A stretch of DNA of 7,185 bases from positions 1 through 7,185 of the forward strand of contig CAJWRY010000075.1 of assembly GCA_913046155.1 (NCBI GenBank). The letters are read 5' to 3'. Every line of letters begins with the position of its first letter. The stretch's first letter is position 1. Positions 1 through 7,111 of the stretch are shown piece after piece. This stretch comes from an uncultured Candidatus Nemicrothrix sp. (lineage in GTDB: Bacteria; Actinomycetota; Acidimicrobiia; Acidimicrobiales; UBA8592). The notes beneath the pieces are model-generated. The model searched no databases. It saw only the letters and a list, made by a program, of their open reading frames with translations, and had not been told where the DNA came from. The position numbers and the translations under genes were made by a program.

Positions 1-66
1 AGCATTATTGTGAGTTTTATCAGCTAAAGTCTTTGTGCCTTTACTTGCCTTAGAATCGGAATTCAT
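1..66 (-). CDS. Possible 5' end of an unidentified gene, cut by the window edge
   Basis: An ATG at 66-64 on the minus strand opens a frame that stays open for 22 codons to the window edge. The predicted start is hydrophilic and rich in Lys, Ser and Thr (MNSDSKASKGTKTLADKTHN). It would lie downstream of the regulator gene on the same strand, with about 38 bp between that gene's stop and this ATG. There is no strong Shine-Dalgarno sequence before the ATG, only a weak GAAG about 3 bases upstream, and 22 open codons are little evidence. No family can be recognised. It may be a real gene start or a chance open frame. Confidence 0.25.
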   Translation of the reverse strand, partial: MNSDSKASKGTKTLADKTHNNA

Positions 67-104
67 TACTTCAGATTAGTGCGATGTGCAAAGGTCTTGC
101 TTCA

Positions 105-1562
105 TTACTGGCTCTCCTGTCTTTCAAGGAACTCGTAAACTTCAACCATATCTACGCCAGGAAAACGTGAGAAGCTTCTCGCTGGCAACGGTAATCCCGA
201 GGATACGTTACTTCTGTCTCTAGCTGAAGGCCATGCTACCCCTTGCCAATGCTGTCTTACGCTGGGTCTTGGAGTATTGCAACAATCTTTATCTGGGCAA
301 TGCGATGTTGAGAATCTTTTTGTATCGCTGCCTCGAAACCATTTTGCCTGATCTGCTGTTGTCCCTATAGTCACAGCATGATAGGGCACTCTGTCTGCTT
401 CAACATGAGTTACACACCAATACTTTCCAGAAGGTGTATCCGTGTATTGATAGTGCAAAGAAAGTGAGTCCTGTGTATGGAAAGCCTGCCGAGTTCCCCA
501 GTTCCTGCATAAATGTTCACCCTCAATTGTTCCGTCGGTACCTTGGGGAAGAGGAACACCGTCGTTTTCATAAGCTTTCCAAACAACTCCTTCATCATCT
601 GACCTAAGGAAATGCAGAGTCAAGCCAAGGTGCTCTGTCGCTAAGTTAGTCAATCTATGTCCTGCCATTTCGTAAGAAATATAAAATATCTCCTGTAAAT
701 CTTCTATAGATATGTCCATAGATTCATATGCTTTTTGCAAAAAATCCACTGCTGGCTTTTCAGGAGCAAGGATTGCGGCTGCGAAATAGTTTGATTCCAC
801 TCGTTGCCTTAAGTAAGTTCCGACATCATCCGCAACCTCGTGATTTAGGGCGTAATGACCGAGTGTTTGAAGCACGACAGAGCGTGAGGCACGAGTTGAT
901 AGGTCATTCCTTTGAGGAATGTAGATAATCTTTTCTCTCTGATCAGTTATTGATCTGGTCGTTTGAGGTATATTTTCAGCGCGTTTCACGGAAAATCCAA
1001 AATAGTCACACACGTCCATAAGAATTCGCTCAGACACTGGACCTGAACCCGGATAATCAAGAGAATTTAAAATGCTCTGAGCAATTTTTTCTATTTCCTG
1101 ATAGTAGTTATTCCTGTCACTCATCTCACTTCGTAGGTCTTTATTAGAATTACGGGCAATATTTTTAGGTGTGTTTGGATTTGAAATCGTGAATGAATTG
1201 TCCTCCTCAAGGGCTGAATACAATCCGATGATATGTTCCAGAATTTCGTCTGGCATTCTTGATGAAGGCCTAAGGTAAGGCAATTTTCTTTGTTTGTTTT
1301 GAGGTTCGTCTTGCAATCTTCGAAGTTCAATTTCTAATCCCGCTCTTCTACTGGGTGGCTCAGGGTCAAGGAGGTCCGACGGGGTGCAGTCCAAGGCAGA
1401 AGCAAGTTCCCTGATCAGAGTGACCCGCGGTTCCATAATGCCATTTTCGAGTTGGGAGAGATAAGGGGCGGGTTTGTTTATAATTTTGCCAAGTTGAACT
1501 AGGGTATAGTTATTCCTCTTACGGTAATATTTGAGCCGTTGTCCAAACACTAACGAATCCAC
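105..1562 (-). CDS. ramB: RamB/ScfR-type XRE-family transcriptional regulator, probable regulator of the glyoxylate shunt
   Basis: This 485-residue protein is a DNA-binding regulator. Residues about 6-63 form a Cro/C1-type helix-turn-helix (TLVQLGKIINKPAPYLSQLE region). A charged linker of about 70-150 follows. Residues about 155-300 match the IrrE/ImmA zinc-peptidase fold, with the family-like stretch SNYFAAAILAP at 257-267. The HExxH metal site reads QTLGH (232-236), so the first His and the Glu are lost and the domain is presumably a sensor rather than a protease. The C-terminal third resembles the DUF2083 region of RamB/ScfR proteins and carries Cys352, 383, 422, 427 and 428. In Corynebacterium and Mycobacterium, RamB controls isocitrate lyase and malate synthase genes. 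Here the gene is divergent from aceA, which supports that role. The start is GTG at 1562-1560, with AGGAGG four bases upstream. The exact target, ligand and sign of regulation are inferred; another short-chain acyl-CoA regulator such as PrpC/MccR-like is possible. Confidence 0.85.
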   Translation of the reverse strand: MDSLVFGQRLKYYRKRNNYTLVQLGKIINKPAPYLSQLENGIMEPRVTLIRELASALDCTPSDLLDPEPPSRRAGLEIELRRLQDEPQNKQRKLPYLRPSSRMPDEILEHIIGLYSALEEDNSFTISNPNTPKNIARNSNKDLRSEMSDRNNYYQEIEKIAQSILNSLDYPGSGPVSERILMDVCDYFGFSVKRAENIPQTTRSITDQREKIIYIPQRNDLSTRASRSVVLQTLGHYALNHEVADDVGTYLRQRVESNYFAAAILAPEKPAVDFLQKAYESMDISIEDLQEIFYISYEMAGHRLTNLATEHLGLTLHFLRSDDEGVVWKAYENDGVPLPQGTDGTIEGEHLCRNWGTRQAFHTQDSLSLHYQYTDTPSGKYWCVTHVEADRVPYHAVTIGTTADQAKWFRGSDTKRFSTSHCPDKDCCNTPRPSVRQHWQGVAWPSARDRSNVSSGLPLPARSFSRFPGVDMVEVYEFLERQESQ

Positions 1563-1729
1563 TTTTCCTCCTAGAAAGATATAAAAAGCATACCCAAATT
1601 GATATAATTTTTACCTTTTTTATCATTTTCAATAATTTCTTCATTATTTAGGCATTTTTCGGGTTGATTTTAGTCTAGTTCTGCTGCATCGTATATACGC
1701 ACGCATTACTTCCCCTCAAGGAGACAACG
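1563..1729. promoter_or_regulatory. Divergent promoter/operator region between the regulator and aceA
   Basis: This AT-rich 167 bp must hold the start signals for both the regulator (minus) and aceA-glcB (plus). Visible elements are an inverted repeat AATAAT-N6-ATTATT (1631-1636 and 1643-1648), a consensus-like TATAAT at 1603-1608 and TATATA at 1692-1697. TTGATT at 1664-1669 lies 22 bp before TATATA, too far for a standard sigma-70 spacing. On the minus strand, TTGAAA (1632-1627) is about 20 bp before TATATC (1606-1601), also too long. No promoter is therefore assigned with confidence. I see no TTTGCAAA-like core of the corynebacterial RamB site here. A normal AAGGAG Shine-Dalgarno for aceA is at 1718-1723, six bases before ATG. 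That the region is regulatory is inferred from the divergent layout. Confidence 0.6.
1567..1572 (-). promoter_or_regulatory. Shine-Dalgarno site fixing the GTG start of the regulator
   Basis: The minus strand reads AGGAGG, four A bases, then GTG. A perfect Shine-Dalgarno at this short spacing supports GTG as the start codon. The helix-turn-helix then begins about five residues in, as is usual for the family. Confidence 0.8.
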
Positions 1730-3010
1730 ATGTCTAAATCATTTGAAGAACAGGTCAACGAACTCGATAAAGAATGGAAGGAGAACGACCGATGGGATGG
1801 TGTCGTTCGTGACTACTCAGCGGAGGAAGTTATAAACCTTCGAGGCTCAGTTGATATTGAATATAGCCTCGCACGGCGCGGTGCAGAGAAACTCTGGGAG
1901 AAGCTAAACAGCAACGCCTACACTCACGCAATGGGTGCGCTAACAGGCGGGCAAGCCGTCCAAATGGTTAAAGGCGGGCTTGAAGCCATCTACCTCTCAG
2001 GTTGGCAAGTCGCTGGCGATGCAAACCTAGCCGAGCAGGTCTACCCAGACCAAAGCCTCTATCCCGCAAATTCAGTACCTACAGTTGTCCGAAGGATAAA
2101 CAACGCGCTTAGAAGAGCTGACCAAATTGAATGGAGCGAAGGCAACAGAGATCGTGAATGGCTCATCCCTATCGTCGCAGATGCCGAAGCTGGTTTCGGT
2201 GGGCCTCTTAACGCATTCGAACTCATGAAATCAATGATTGAAGCTGGTGCAGCCGGAGTTCATTGGGAGGACCAATTAGCTAGCGAAAAGAAATGCGGTC
2301 ACATGGGCGGGAAAGTCCTCGTTCCGACCCAGCAACACATTCGCACACTGACAGCAGCTCGTTTAGCTGCAGACGTAATGAACGTACCTTCAGTTGTTGT
2401 CGCTAGAACCGATTCTCTCGCAGCCACACTCCTAACTAGCGATGTTGACGAACGAGATCAAAGGTTCTGCACCGGGGAACGCTCTGCAGAAGGATTTTTC
2501 CATGTTAAGAATGGAATGGATGTCGCTATTTCACGTGGCCTCGCATATGCACCATATGCCGACCTCGTCTGGTGTGAAACCAGCACTCCGGACTTGGACG
2601 AAGCCAAACGCTTTGCTGAAGCGATGAAAGCGGAGTTCCCAGACAAGATGCTGGCATACAACTGCTCACCGTCATTCAATTGGAAAGCTGCGCTTGATGA
2701 TGACACGATAGCTAAATTCCAAAGAGAGCTAGGTGCCATGGGTTATCGATTCCAATTTATTACGTTGGCAGGATGGCATGCATTAAACGCCTCAATGTTT
2801 GAACTATCCAAGGCTTACACTGACAGGGATATGACAGCATATGTGGAACTTCAGCAGCGAGAATTTGCTATGGAAGATGATGGGTATAGCGCTACACGTC
2901 ACCAACGTGAAGTTGGAGCTGGTTATTTTGATCAAGTTGCAACTGTCATCTCCGGTGGAACAGCCAGCACTTTAGCGCTGAAAGGCAGCACTGAGGAAGA
3001 ACAGTTCTGA
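1730..3010 (+). CDS. aceA: Isocitrate lyase (first enzyme of the glyoxylate shunt)
   Basis: This cytosolic Mg-dependent enzyme cleaves isocitrate to succinate and glyoxylate, bypassing the two decarboxylations of the TCA cycle. The 426-residue product matches the usual length of actinobacterial-type ICL (about 428). The signature KKCGH is at 187-191, with catalytic Cys189. Other family landmarks are SGW (90-92), the metal-binding region VADAEAGFGG with Asp151 (149-158), VARTD (224-228), the active-site stretch NCSPSFNWK (311-319) and TLAGWH (345-350). The C-terminus keeps the conserved RHQREVGAGYFD block and a TGSTEE-like tail (GSTEEEQF), so the gene is complete. The ATG at 1730 has AAGGAG six bases upstream. 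glcB follows after 50 bp in the same direction with no terminator between, which suggests one operon. 2-Methylisocitrate cleavage is a possible side activity, as known for mycobacterial Icl1, but no methylcitrate-cycle gene is in view. Confidence 0.97.
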   Translation: MSKSFEEQVNELDKEWKENDRWDGVVRDYSAEEVINLRGSVDIEYSLARRGAEKLWEKLNSNAYTHAMGALTGGQAVQMVKGGLEAIYLSGWQVAGDANLAEQVYPDQSLYPANSVPTVVRRINNALRRADQIEWSEGNRDREWLIPIVADAEAGFGGPLNAFELMKSMIEAGAAGVHWEDQLASEKKCGHMGGKVLVPTQQHIRTLTAARLAADVMNVPSVVVARTDSLAATLLTSDVDERDQRFCTGERSAEGFFHVKNGMDVAISRGLAYAPYADLVWCETSTPDLDEAKRFAEAMKAEFPDKMLAYNCSPSFNWKAALDDDTIAKFQRELGAMGYRFQFITLAGWHALNASMFELSKAYTDRDMTAYVELQQREFAMEDDGYSATRHQREVGAGYFDQVATVISGGTASTLALKGSTEEEQF

Positions 3011-3060
3011 CACATATCCCATCAAGCACTAATGTAGAGCTTGCTGAACAAGGGGTGTAA

Positions 3061-5250
3061 ATGAGCTCACAAAAGACAATTAGAGGCCCTCTAGCGATAG
3101 AGTCCGCGTTATGTTCATTTATTGAAACGAAAGCTCTTGACGGGCTTGCAATTGAGCCTCAGGAGTTTTGGGACAAGTTCGGAGCATTTCTCAAAGAATA
3201 CAAAACGCTCGCTGATCAATTTCTAAAATCAAGAGATGACATCCAATCATTAATCGACCAATGGCATATCGAACACAGAGATCAAGCCCATGATGATGAT
3301 TCCTACAATTCCTTCTTAAATGATATTGGCTACATACTCCCAAGACCTAATACTGTTTCTGTAAATACGACTAATGTTGACCCTGAAATTGCGGCTGTCG
3401 CAGCTCCACAACTTGTAGTCCCAATTGACAATGCTCGATACGCGCTAAATGCCGCAAACGCACGATGGGGAAGCCTTTATGACGCCTTATACGGGACTGA
3501 TATCATCAGTGATGCAGATGGTGCTGAAGCAACCGGACCCTATAACCCGAAAAGAGGGGCAAAGGTCATTGAATACACGCGGACTCTACTTGATAAACAT
3601 TTTCCACTAGATTCACTTAGCCACAAGGATTCACATAGCTACCGGATAGTCAATCAAAGCTTGGTAGTAGCTACCACCAATGGGGACGGGACATTACTAG
3701 ATAAAGAGCAGTTCATTGGCTACACCGGCGATATGGACAATCCAGATTCAATATTTCTACGCAAAAATAATTTGCACATAGAGATTATTATTGATGCAAA
3801 AGACCAAATAGGTTCCACAGATTCAGCAAATATAGCCGATGTGATGGTTGAGTCCGCTGTTAGCACAATCATGGACTGCGAAGACTCAGTAGCCACTGTT
3901 GATGCAGAAGATAAAGTCACGGCATATGCTAATTGGCTTGGCTTAATGAAAGGAACCCTTGAAACTAGTTTCGTAAAAGGGTCTCAAACCATAGTCAGGA
4001 AGTTAAACCCTGATTCAGCAATCACTCTAGCCAACGGAGAACAAGGCACTATCAGAAGACGGTCACTCCTTCTCGTTCGAAATGTAGGCATGCACCTCAC
4101 CACGGACATGATTACCATTGACGGCGAAGGCGTGCACGAGACATTAATTGACGCTGTAGTGACAACTCTATGTGGCATGCATGATCTGATAAAAGCCGAG
4201 CACCTCAAAAACAGCCCGGCTGGATCAATCTACATCGTTAAGCCAAAAATGCATGGCCCTGATGAAGTCGCAATGGCTGACGAAATGTTCTCAACCATTG
4301 AATCTATGCTCAGCCTGAACCCCAACACCATCAAAATCGGGATCATGGACGAGGAACGACGTACGTCGCTAAACTTACTGGCTTGCATTGAGGCAGCATC
4401 TGAACGTGTCGTATTCATCAATACTGGATTCCTCGACAGGACTGGTGACGAAATCCACACCAGTATGGAAGCTGGACCGGTTGTCCCCAAGACTGAGATG
4501 AAAACTCAACAATGGCTTACAGCATACGAAGATATAAATGTTGATGAAGGCCTCGAAGCTGGGTTACTGGGCCACGGTCAGATCGGTAAAGGCATGTGGG
4601 CGCGTCCCGATGACATGTCGGACATGCTTGAAGAAAAAGTTTCACACCCTCTTGCAGGAGCAAGTTGCGCATGGGTTCCTTCACCTACTGCGGCAACACT
4701 ACATGCACTACATTACTTTGATGTGAATGTCTCTGCTGTACAAAGATCGTTTGAGGACAGAGAATTAACTAGTCGTGAGCTTATGCTTCAAATTCCGATA
4801 TTAGAAGCAGGTAGAGAATTAAGCCCACAGGAAATTAATTCTGAATTGCGAAACAACGCACAGGGCATACTGGGATATGTATCCCGATGGGTAGGTCAAG
4901 GCGTTGGCTGCTCAAAAGTACCGGACATAAATGATGTTCAACTAATGGAAGACCGGGCAACACTTCGAATATCAAGTCAGCACATAACAAATTGGCTTCA
5001 TCATGGGGTAATTACTGAGGAGCAAATCGAAAACACTATGCAGGAGATGGCAGCTCTGGTGGATGATCAGAACAGCGATGACCCTGATTACATACCGATG
5101 TCTGATGATTTAAGCGAGAGTATTTCGTTTCAGGCTGCTCTGGCACTGATTTTCGAGGGACGAGACCAGCCAAACGGCTATACAGAATTTCTTCTCACTG
5201 AACGGCGACAAAGAATGAAAGCCTCGTTAAGAAAGTCATCAGACATTTAA
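3061..5250 (+). CDS. glcB: Malate synthase G (second enzyme of the glyoxylate shunt)
   Basis: The enzyme condenses glyoxylate with acetyl-CoA and water to malate and CoA in the cytosol. At 729 residues it is the long monomeric G isoform (E. coli 723), not the shorter A form. Family blocks appear in order: SIMDCEDSVATVDAEDK, LLVRNVGMHLTT with substrate-binding Arg340, GIMDEERRTSLNL with metal ligand Glu431, INTGFLDRTGDEIHTSMEAGP with metal ligand Asp459, the GKGMWARPDDM block, and MEDRATLRISSQHI with Asp631, equivalent to the catalytic base Asp631 of E. coli. All catalytic positions are therefore present. The ATG at 3061 follows AAGGGG (3050-3055) by five bases. It probably shares the aceA transcript. 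Its stop lies only five bases from the 3' end of a convergent tRNA-Arg gene, and no terminator is visible. Confidence 0.97.
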   Translation: MSSQKTIRGPLAIESALCSFIETKALDGLAIEPQEFWDKFGAFLKEYKTLADQFLKSRDDIQSLIDQWHIEHRDQAHDDDSYNSFLNDIGYILPRPNTVSVNTTNVDPEIAAVAAPQLVVPIDNARYALNAANARWGSLYDALYGTDIISDADGAEATGPYNPKRGAKVIEYTRTLLDKHFPLDSLSHKDSHSYRIVNQSLVVATTNGDGTLLDKEQFIGYTGDMDNPDSIFLRKNNLHIEIIIDAKDQIGSTDSANIADVMVESAVSTIMDCEDSVATVDAEDKVTAYANWLGLMKGTLETSFVKGSQTIVRKLNPDSAITLANGEQGTIRRRSLLLVRNVGMHLTTDMITIDGEGVHETLIDAVVTTLCGMHDLIKAEHLKNSPAGSIYIVKPKMHGPDEVAMADEMFSTIESMLSLNPNTIKIGIMDEERRTSLNLLACIEAASERVVFINTGFLDRTGDEIHTSMEAGPVVPKTEMKTQQWLTAYEDINVDEGLEAGLLGHGQIGKGMWARPDDMSDMLEEKVSHPLAGASCAWVPSPTAATLHALHYFDVNVSAVQRSFEDRELTSRELMLQIPILEAGRELSPQEINSELRNNAQGILGYVSRWVGQGVGCSKVPDINDVQLMEDRATLRISSQHITNWLHHGVITEEQIENTMQEMAALVDDQNSDDPDYIPMSDDLSESISFQAALALIFEGRDQPNGYTEFLLTERRQRMKASLRKSSDI

Positions 5251-5255
5251 ATCTG

Positions 5256-5329
<74 letters not shown>

Positions 5330-5367
5330 CTCCTATAAGACTAGAGGTTAAAATAGAGAAGTTGCTA

Positions 5368-6183
5368 TCAGAATGGACGATCGCCAAGAATTGTTGTCCT
5401 CTCCATTCGCCTGTGAGCTGGAAGAAAATCATCAGTTCCGGTGTGCTGTACACAACGGTTATCCCACAGAACCACCGTAGTCTCATCCCACCTAACTCGG
5501 ATTTGGATGCTCGGGTCTCTTATTGCGTTTTCTAAACGTCGCAAAAGCATAATGCTTTTATTTTCAGCGACCCCATCTATATAAGCTGTGAAGAAATTAT
5601 TCGTAAATATTGCCTTCTCTCCGGTTTCCGGATGGGTGCGAATCACCGGATGACTGACCAGGGGATATTTTTTTCTTGTTGATTCAATATCCTTTTTGTC
5701 AAGGACGTGATGATTTTTCTTAAACCAGTCATGAGTGGCAGTTAACTCAGATACTGCGCTTTTCGTTTCTAAATCCAGCCTATTATAAGCCTCAACGGCA
5801 TTGGCGAAGCAGGTATCTCCTCCGACTTCTGGTACCACTACTCCCCTGAGGATAGATCCCATAGGTGGTTTCTCTCGATAAGTAACATCTGAATGCCAAT
5901 CGGTTGCAGCATAATGTGTTTTCCCCGTTAAACCTCCTGACTCCAGAACTAGTATTTCTTGATAGTCGACGTGTTTCTTGGCAAATGGATGGATTTCAAG
6001 GTCCCCAAAGTGTTTTGAAAAGTTGACATGTTCTTTAGAAGTTAACGACTGGTTGCGCACAACCAGTACCTTATGTTCGAGCCATAATCTTTGAAGATCA
6101 TTGATTGCTTTACGACTAAGATTTCTTAAATCAATTCCTTGTACTTCAGCTCCAAAAAAGTTATTTAGTCTTACTACTTTCAT
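5368..6183 (-). CDS. TauD/TfdA-family Fe(II)/2-oxoglutarate-dependent dioxygenase (downstream copy)
   Basis: Members of this family use O2 and 2-oxoglutarate to hydroxylate a substrate, releasing CO2 and succinate; hydroxylation often leads to C-S or C-O cleavage. The 271-residue protein spans the whole domain. The iron triad is visible as His97 and Asp99 in DWHSDVTY, and His247 in WDNRCVQH. Arg258 and Arg262 lie 11 and 15 residues after the last His, the same spacing as the 2-oxoglutarate-binding arginines of E. coli TauD. The substrate is unknown: the taurine, aryloxyacetate and alkylsulfate enzymes of this family cannot be told apart by these motifs. It starts with ATG at 6183, five bases after the stop of its paralogue, and no good Shine-Dalgarno is visible, so translational coupling is likely. 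By eye the two copies share roughly half of their residues. Confidence 0.92.
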   Translation of the reverse strand: MKVVRLNNFFGAEVQGIDLRNLSRKAINDLQRLWLEHKVLVVRNQSLTSKEHVNFSKHFGDLEIHPFAKKHVDYQEILVLESGGLTGKTHYAATDWHSDVTYREKPPMGSILRGVVVPEVGGDTCFANAVEAYNRLDLETKSAVSELTATHDWFKKNHHVLDKKDIESTRKKYPLVSHPVIRTHPETGEKAIFTNNFFTAYIDGVAENKSIMLLRRLENAIRDPSIQIRVRWDETTVVLWDNRCVQHTGTDDFLPAHRRMERTTILGDRPF

Positions 6184-6188
6184 GAGAA

Positions 6189-6995
6189 CTAGACCGGCTT
6201 AGTGCCGATTATTGTGACGCGCTCAACATGTCTATTCTGTGGGTAGAAATCGTTGGAGGCCTGATGTTGCACAATTCGATTGTCCCACATGACAACAGTG
6301 TCTACCTCCCATTTGATTCTGCACTGCACAGAAGGGCTCTGTATAGCATGGTGCAAGCTTTTGAGGAGATACTCGCTTTCCTCGTTAGCTATTCCCTCAA
6401 TATGAGAAACAAAAGGTTTATTCGTGTATATCCCCCGCTCCCCTGTCTCAGGGTGTGTTCGAATTACTGGATGTCGAGCTGGAGGGTATTTCCTTTGTTT
6501 CTCCTCTCTTTCTTTCGCTGACATATTCCGTCCAAATGTTTTAGAAAAGTCGTGGATTGCGTACAGAGAATCGACTCGATCTTTTATTTTGGGATCTAAC
6601 CGATTGTAAGCTTCTGCAGTGTTCGCAAATGAGGTATCTCCACCGACTTCAGGGATTGTTCGCCCACGCAAGATTGACCCCATTGATGGTTTTTGGCGCC
6701 AAGTTACATCTGAATGCCAATTTGAAGCAGCGTATTGAACTTTGTCGTTAGAGATGATCTTTACTATCTCTGGATATTTTTTGGGGTGTGGAGCGAACGG
6801 GTGTACTTCTAGCTTTCCAAAGTTTTTCCCAAATGCGATATGTTCCTGTCTGGTGATATCTTGATCCCTGAAGACAAGCACCTTATGTTTAAGCCATGCT
6901 TCTTTGATTGCTTGTATCTCTTCTTTAGTTGTTTGAGCAAGATTGATGCCTGTAATCTCGGCGCCAACAAATCCTGTGAGCGGATGAATATCCAA
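6189..6995 (-). CDS. TauD/TfdA-family Fe(II)/2-oxoglutarate-dependent dioxygenase (upstream copy)
   Basis: This 268-residue paralogue is the first gene of a two-gene minus-strand unit. The iron ligands are His94 and Asp96 (NWHSDVTW) and His244 (WDNRIVQH). The 2-oxoglutarate arginines are Arg255 and Arg259. The blocks KPSMGSILRG, PEVGGDTSFAN and RTHPETGERGIYTN are shared with the neighbour, so the pair looks like an old tandem duplication. It differs mainly in the stretch before HxD, which is three residues shorter, and in the lid region around 145-175, where substrate choice is often set. The start is TTG at 6995-6993. An in-frame TAA lies four codons upstream and there is no start codon between, while the next Met is far inside the domain. 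The reaction class is clear but the substrate is not. Confidence 0.92.
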   Translation of the reverse strand: MDIHPLTGFVGAEITGINLAQTTKEEIQAIKEAWLKHKVLVFRDQDITRQEHIAFGKNFGKLEVHPFAPHPKKYPEIVKIISNDKVQYAASNWHSDVTWRQKPSMGSILRGRTIPEVGGDTSFANTAEAYNRLDPKIKDRVDSLYAIHDFSKTFGRNMSAKEREEKQRKYPPARHPVIRTHPETGERGIYTNKPFVSHIEGIANEESEYLLKSLHHAIQSPSVQCRIKWEVDTVVMWDNRIVQHQASNDFYPQNRHVERVTIIGTKPV

Positions 6996-7000
6996 TACCC

Positions 7001-7006
7001 CCCCTT
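7001..7006 (-). promoter_or_regulatory. Shine-Dalgarno site fixing the TTG start of the upstream dioxygenase
   Basis: The minus strand reads AAGGGGGGGTA then TTG. Taking AAGGGG as the Shine-Dalgarno leaves five bases to the TTG. The TAA that overlaps the start of this motif closes the frame, so no longer N-terminus is possible. The site sits in a run of seven G. Confidence 0.7.
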
Positions 7007-7093
7007 ATAAGTACATAGTTCTAAGCAATCTTTTTAAGATTATCTGCTAAATGTTGTCACGTTAAGTCCAGAATGGCTTTATCATAAGGTGTT

Positions 7094-7108
7094 GCCCGTT
7101 ATTCGGGC
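7094..7108 (+). other. Small GC hairpin in the tRNA-His leader
   Basis: GCCCG, loop TTATT, CGGGC forms a five-pair GC stem ending three bases before the first base (G-1) of tRNA-His. There is no T tract on either side, so it is unlikely to be a terminator. It would sit in the 5' leader removed by RNase P if the transcript starts upstream of it. Its role is unknown and it may be chance. Confidence 0.35.
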
Positions 7109-7111
7109 CAT

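Larger units (their letters stand above)
6996..7111. promoter_or_regulatory. Divergent intergenic region between the dioxygenase genes and tRNA-His
   Basis: These 116 bp should carry the promoter of the dioxygenase unit (minus) and that of tRNA-His (plus). An inverted repeat AATCTT-TTT-AAGATT occupies 7027-7041 and could be an operator, though it is AT-rich. For tRNA-His, TTGTCA (7054-7059) and TATCAT (7080-7085) are 20 bp apart, which is longer than the sigma-70 optimum. On the minus strand GATAAT is visible but without a good -35. No promoter can be named with confidence. Confidence 0.4.

Noticed and set aside
728..928. Open frame of 66 codons on the plus strand inside the regulator gene
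   Set aside because: It is antisense to well-conserved regulator coding sequence, has no recognisable domain and looks like a shadow frame. The same holds for the minus-strand frames at 410-598 and 1121-1330, the latter being a second frame of the same strand.
4357..4368. Perfect 12-bp palindrome CGACGTACGTCG inside glcB
   Set aside because: It encodes part of the conserved EERRTS block, and about one or two 12-bp palindromes are expected by chance in a window of this size.
3720..4490. Several minus-strand open frames inside glcB, and similar ones inside aceA (2458-2739)
   Set aside because: They lie opposite strongly conserved enzyme sequence, carry no recognisable domain and have low-complexity Ser/Thr/Met-rich products, as expected of antisense shadows.
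5330..5367. Terminator between the downstream dioxygenase gene and tRNA-Arg
   Set aside because: The best hairpin (CCTCT pairing with GGAGG on the minus strand) is weak, includes tRNA bases and lacks a following T tract.
6228..6751. Three plus-strand frames inside the upstream dioxygenase gene
   Set aside because: All are antisense to conserved TauD blocks, two of them overlap each other in different frames, and none resembles a known protein.
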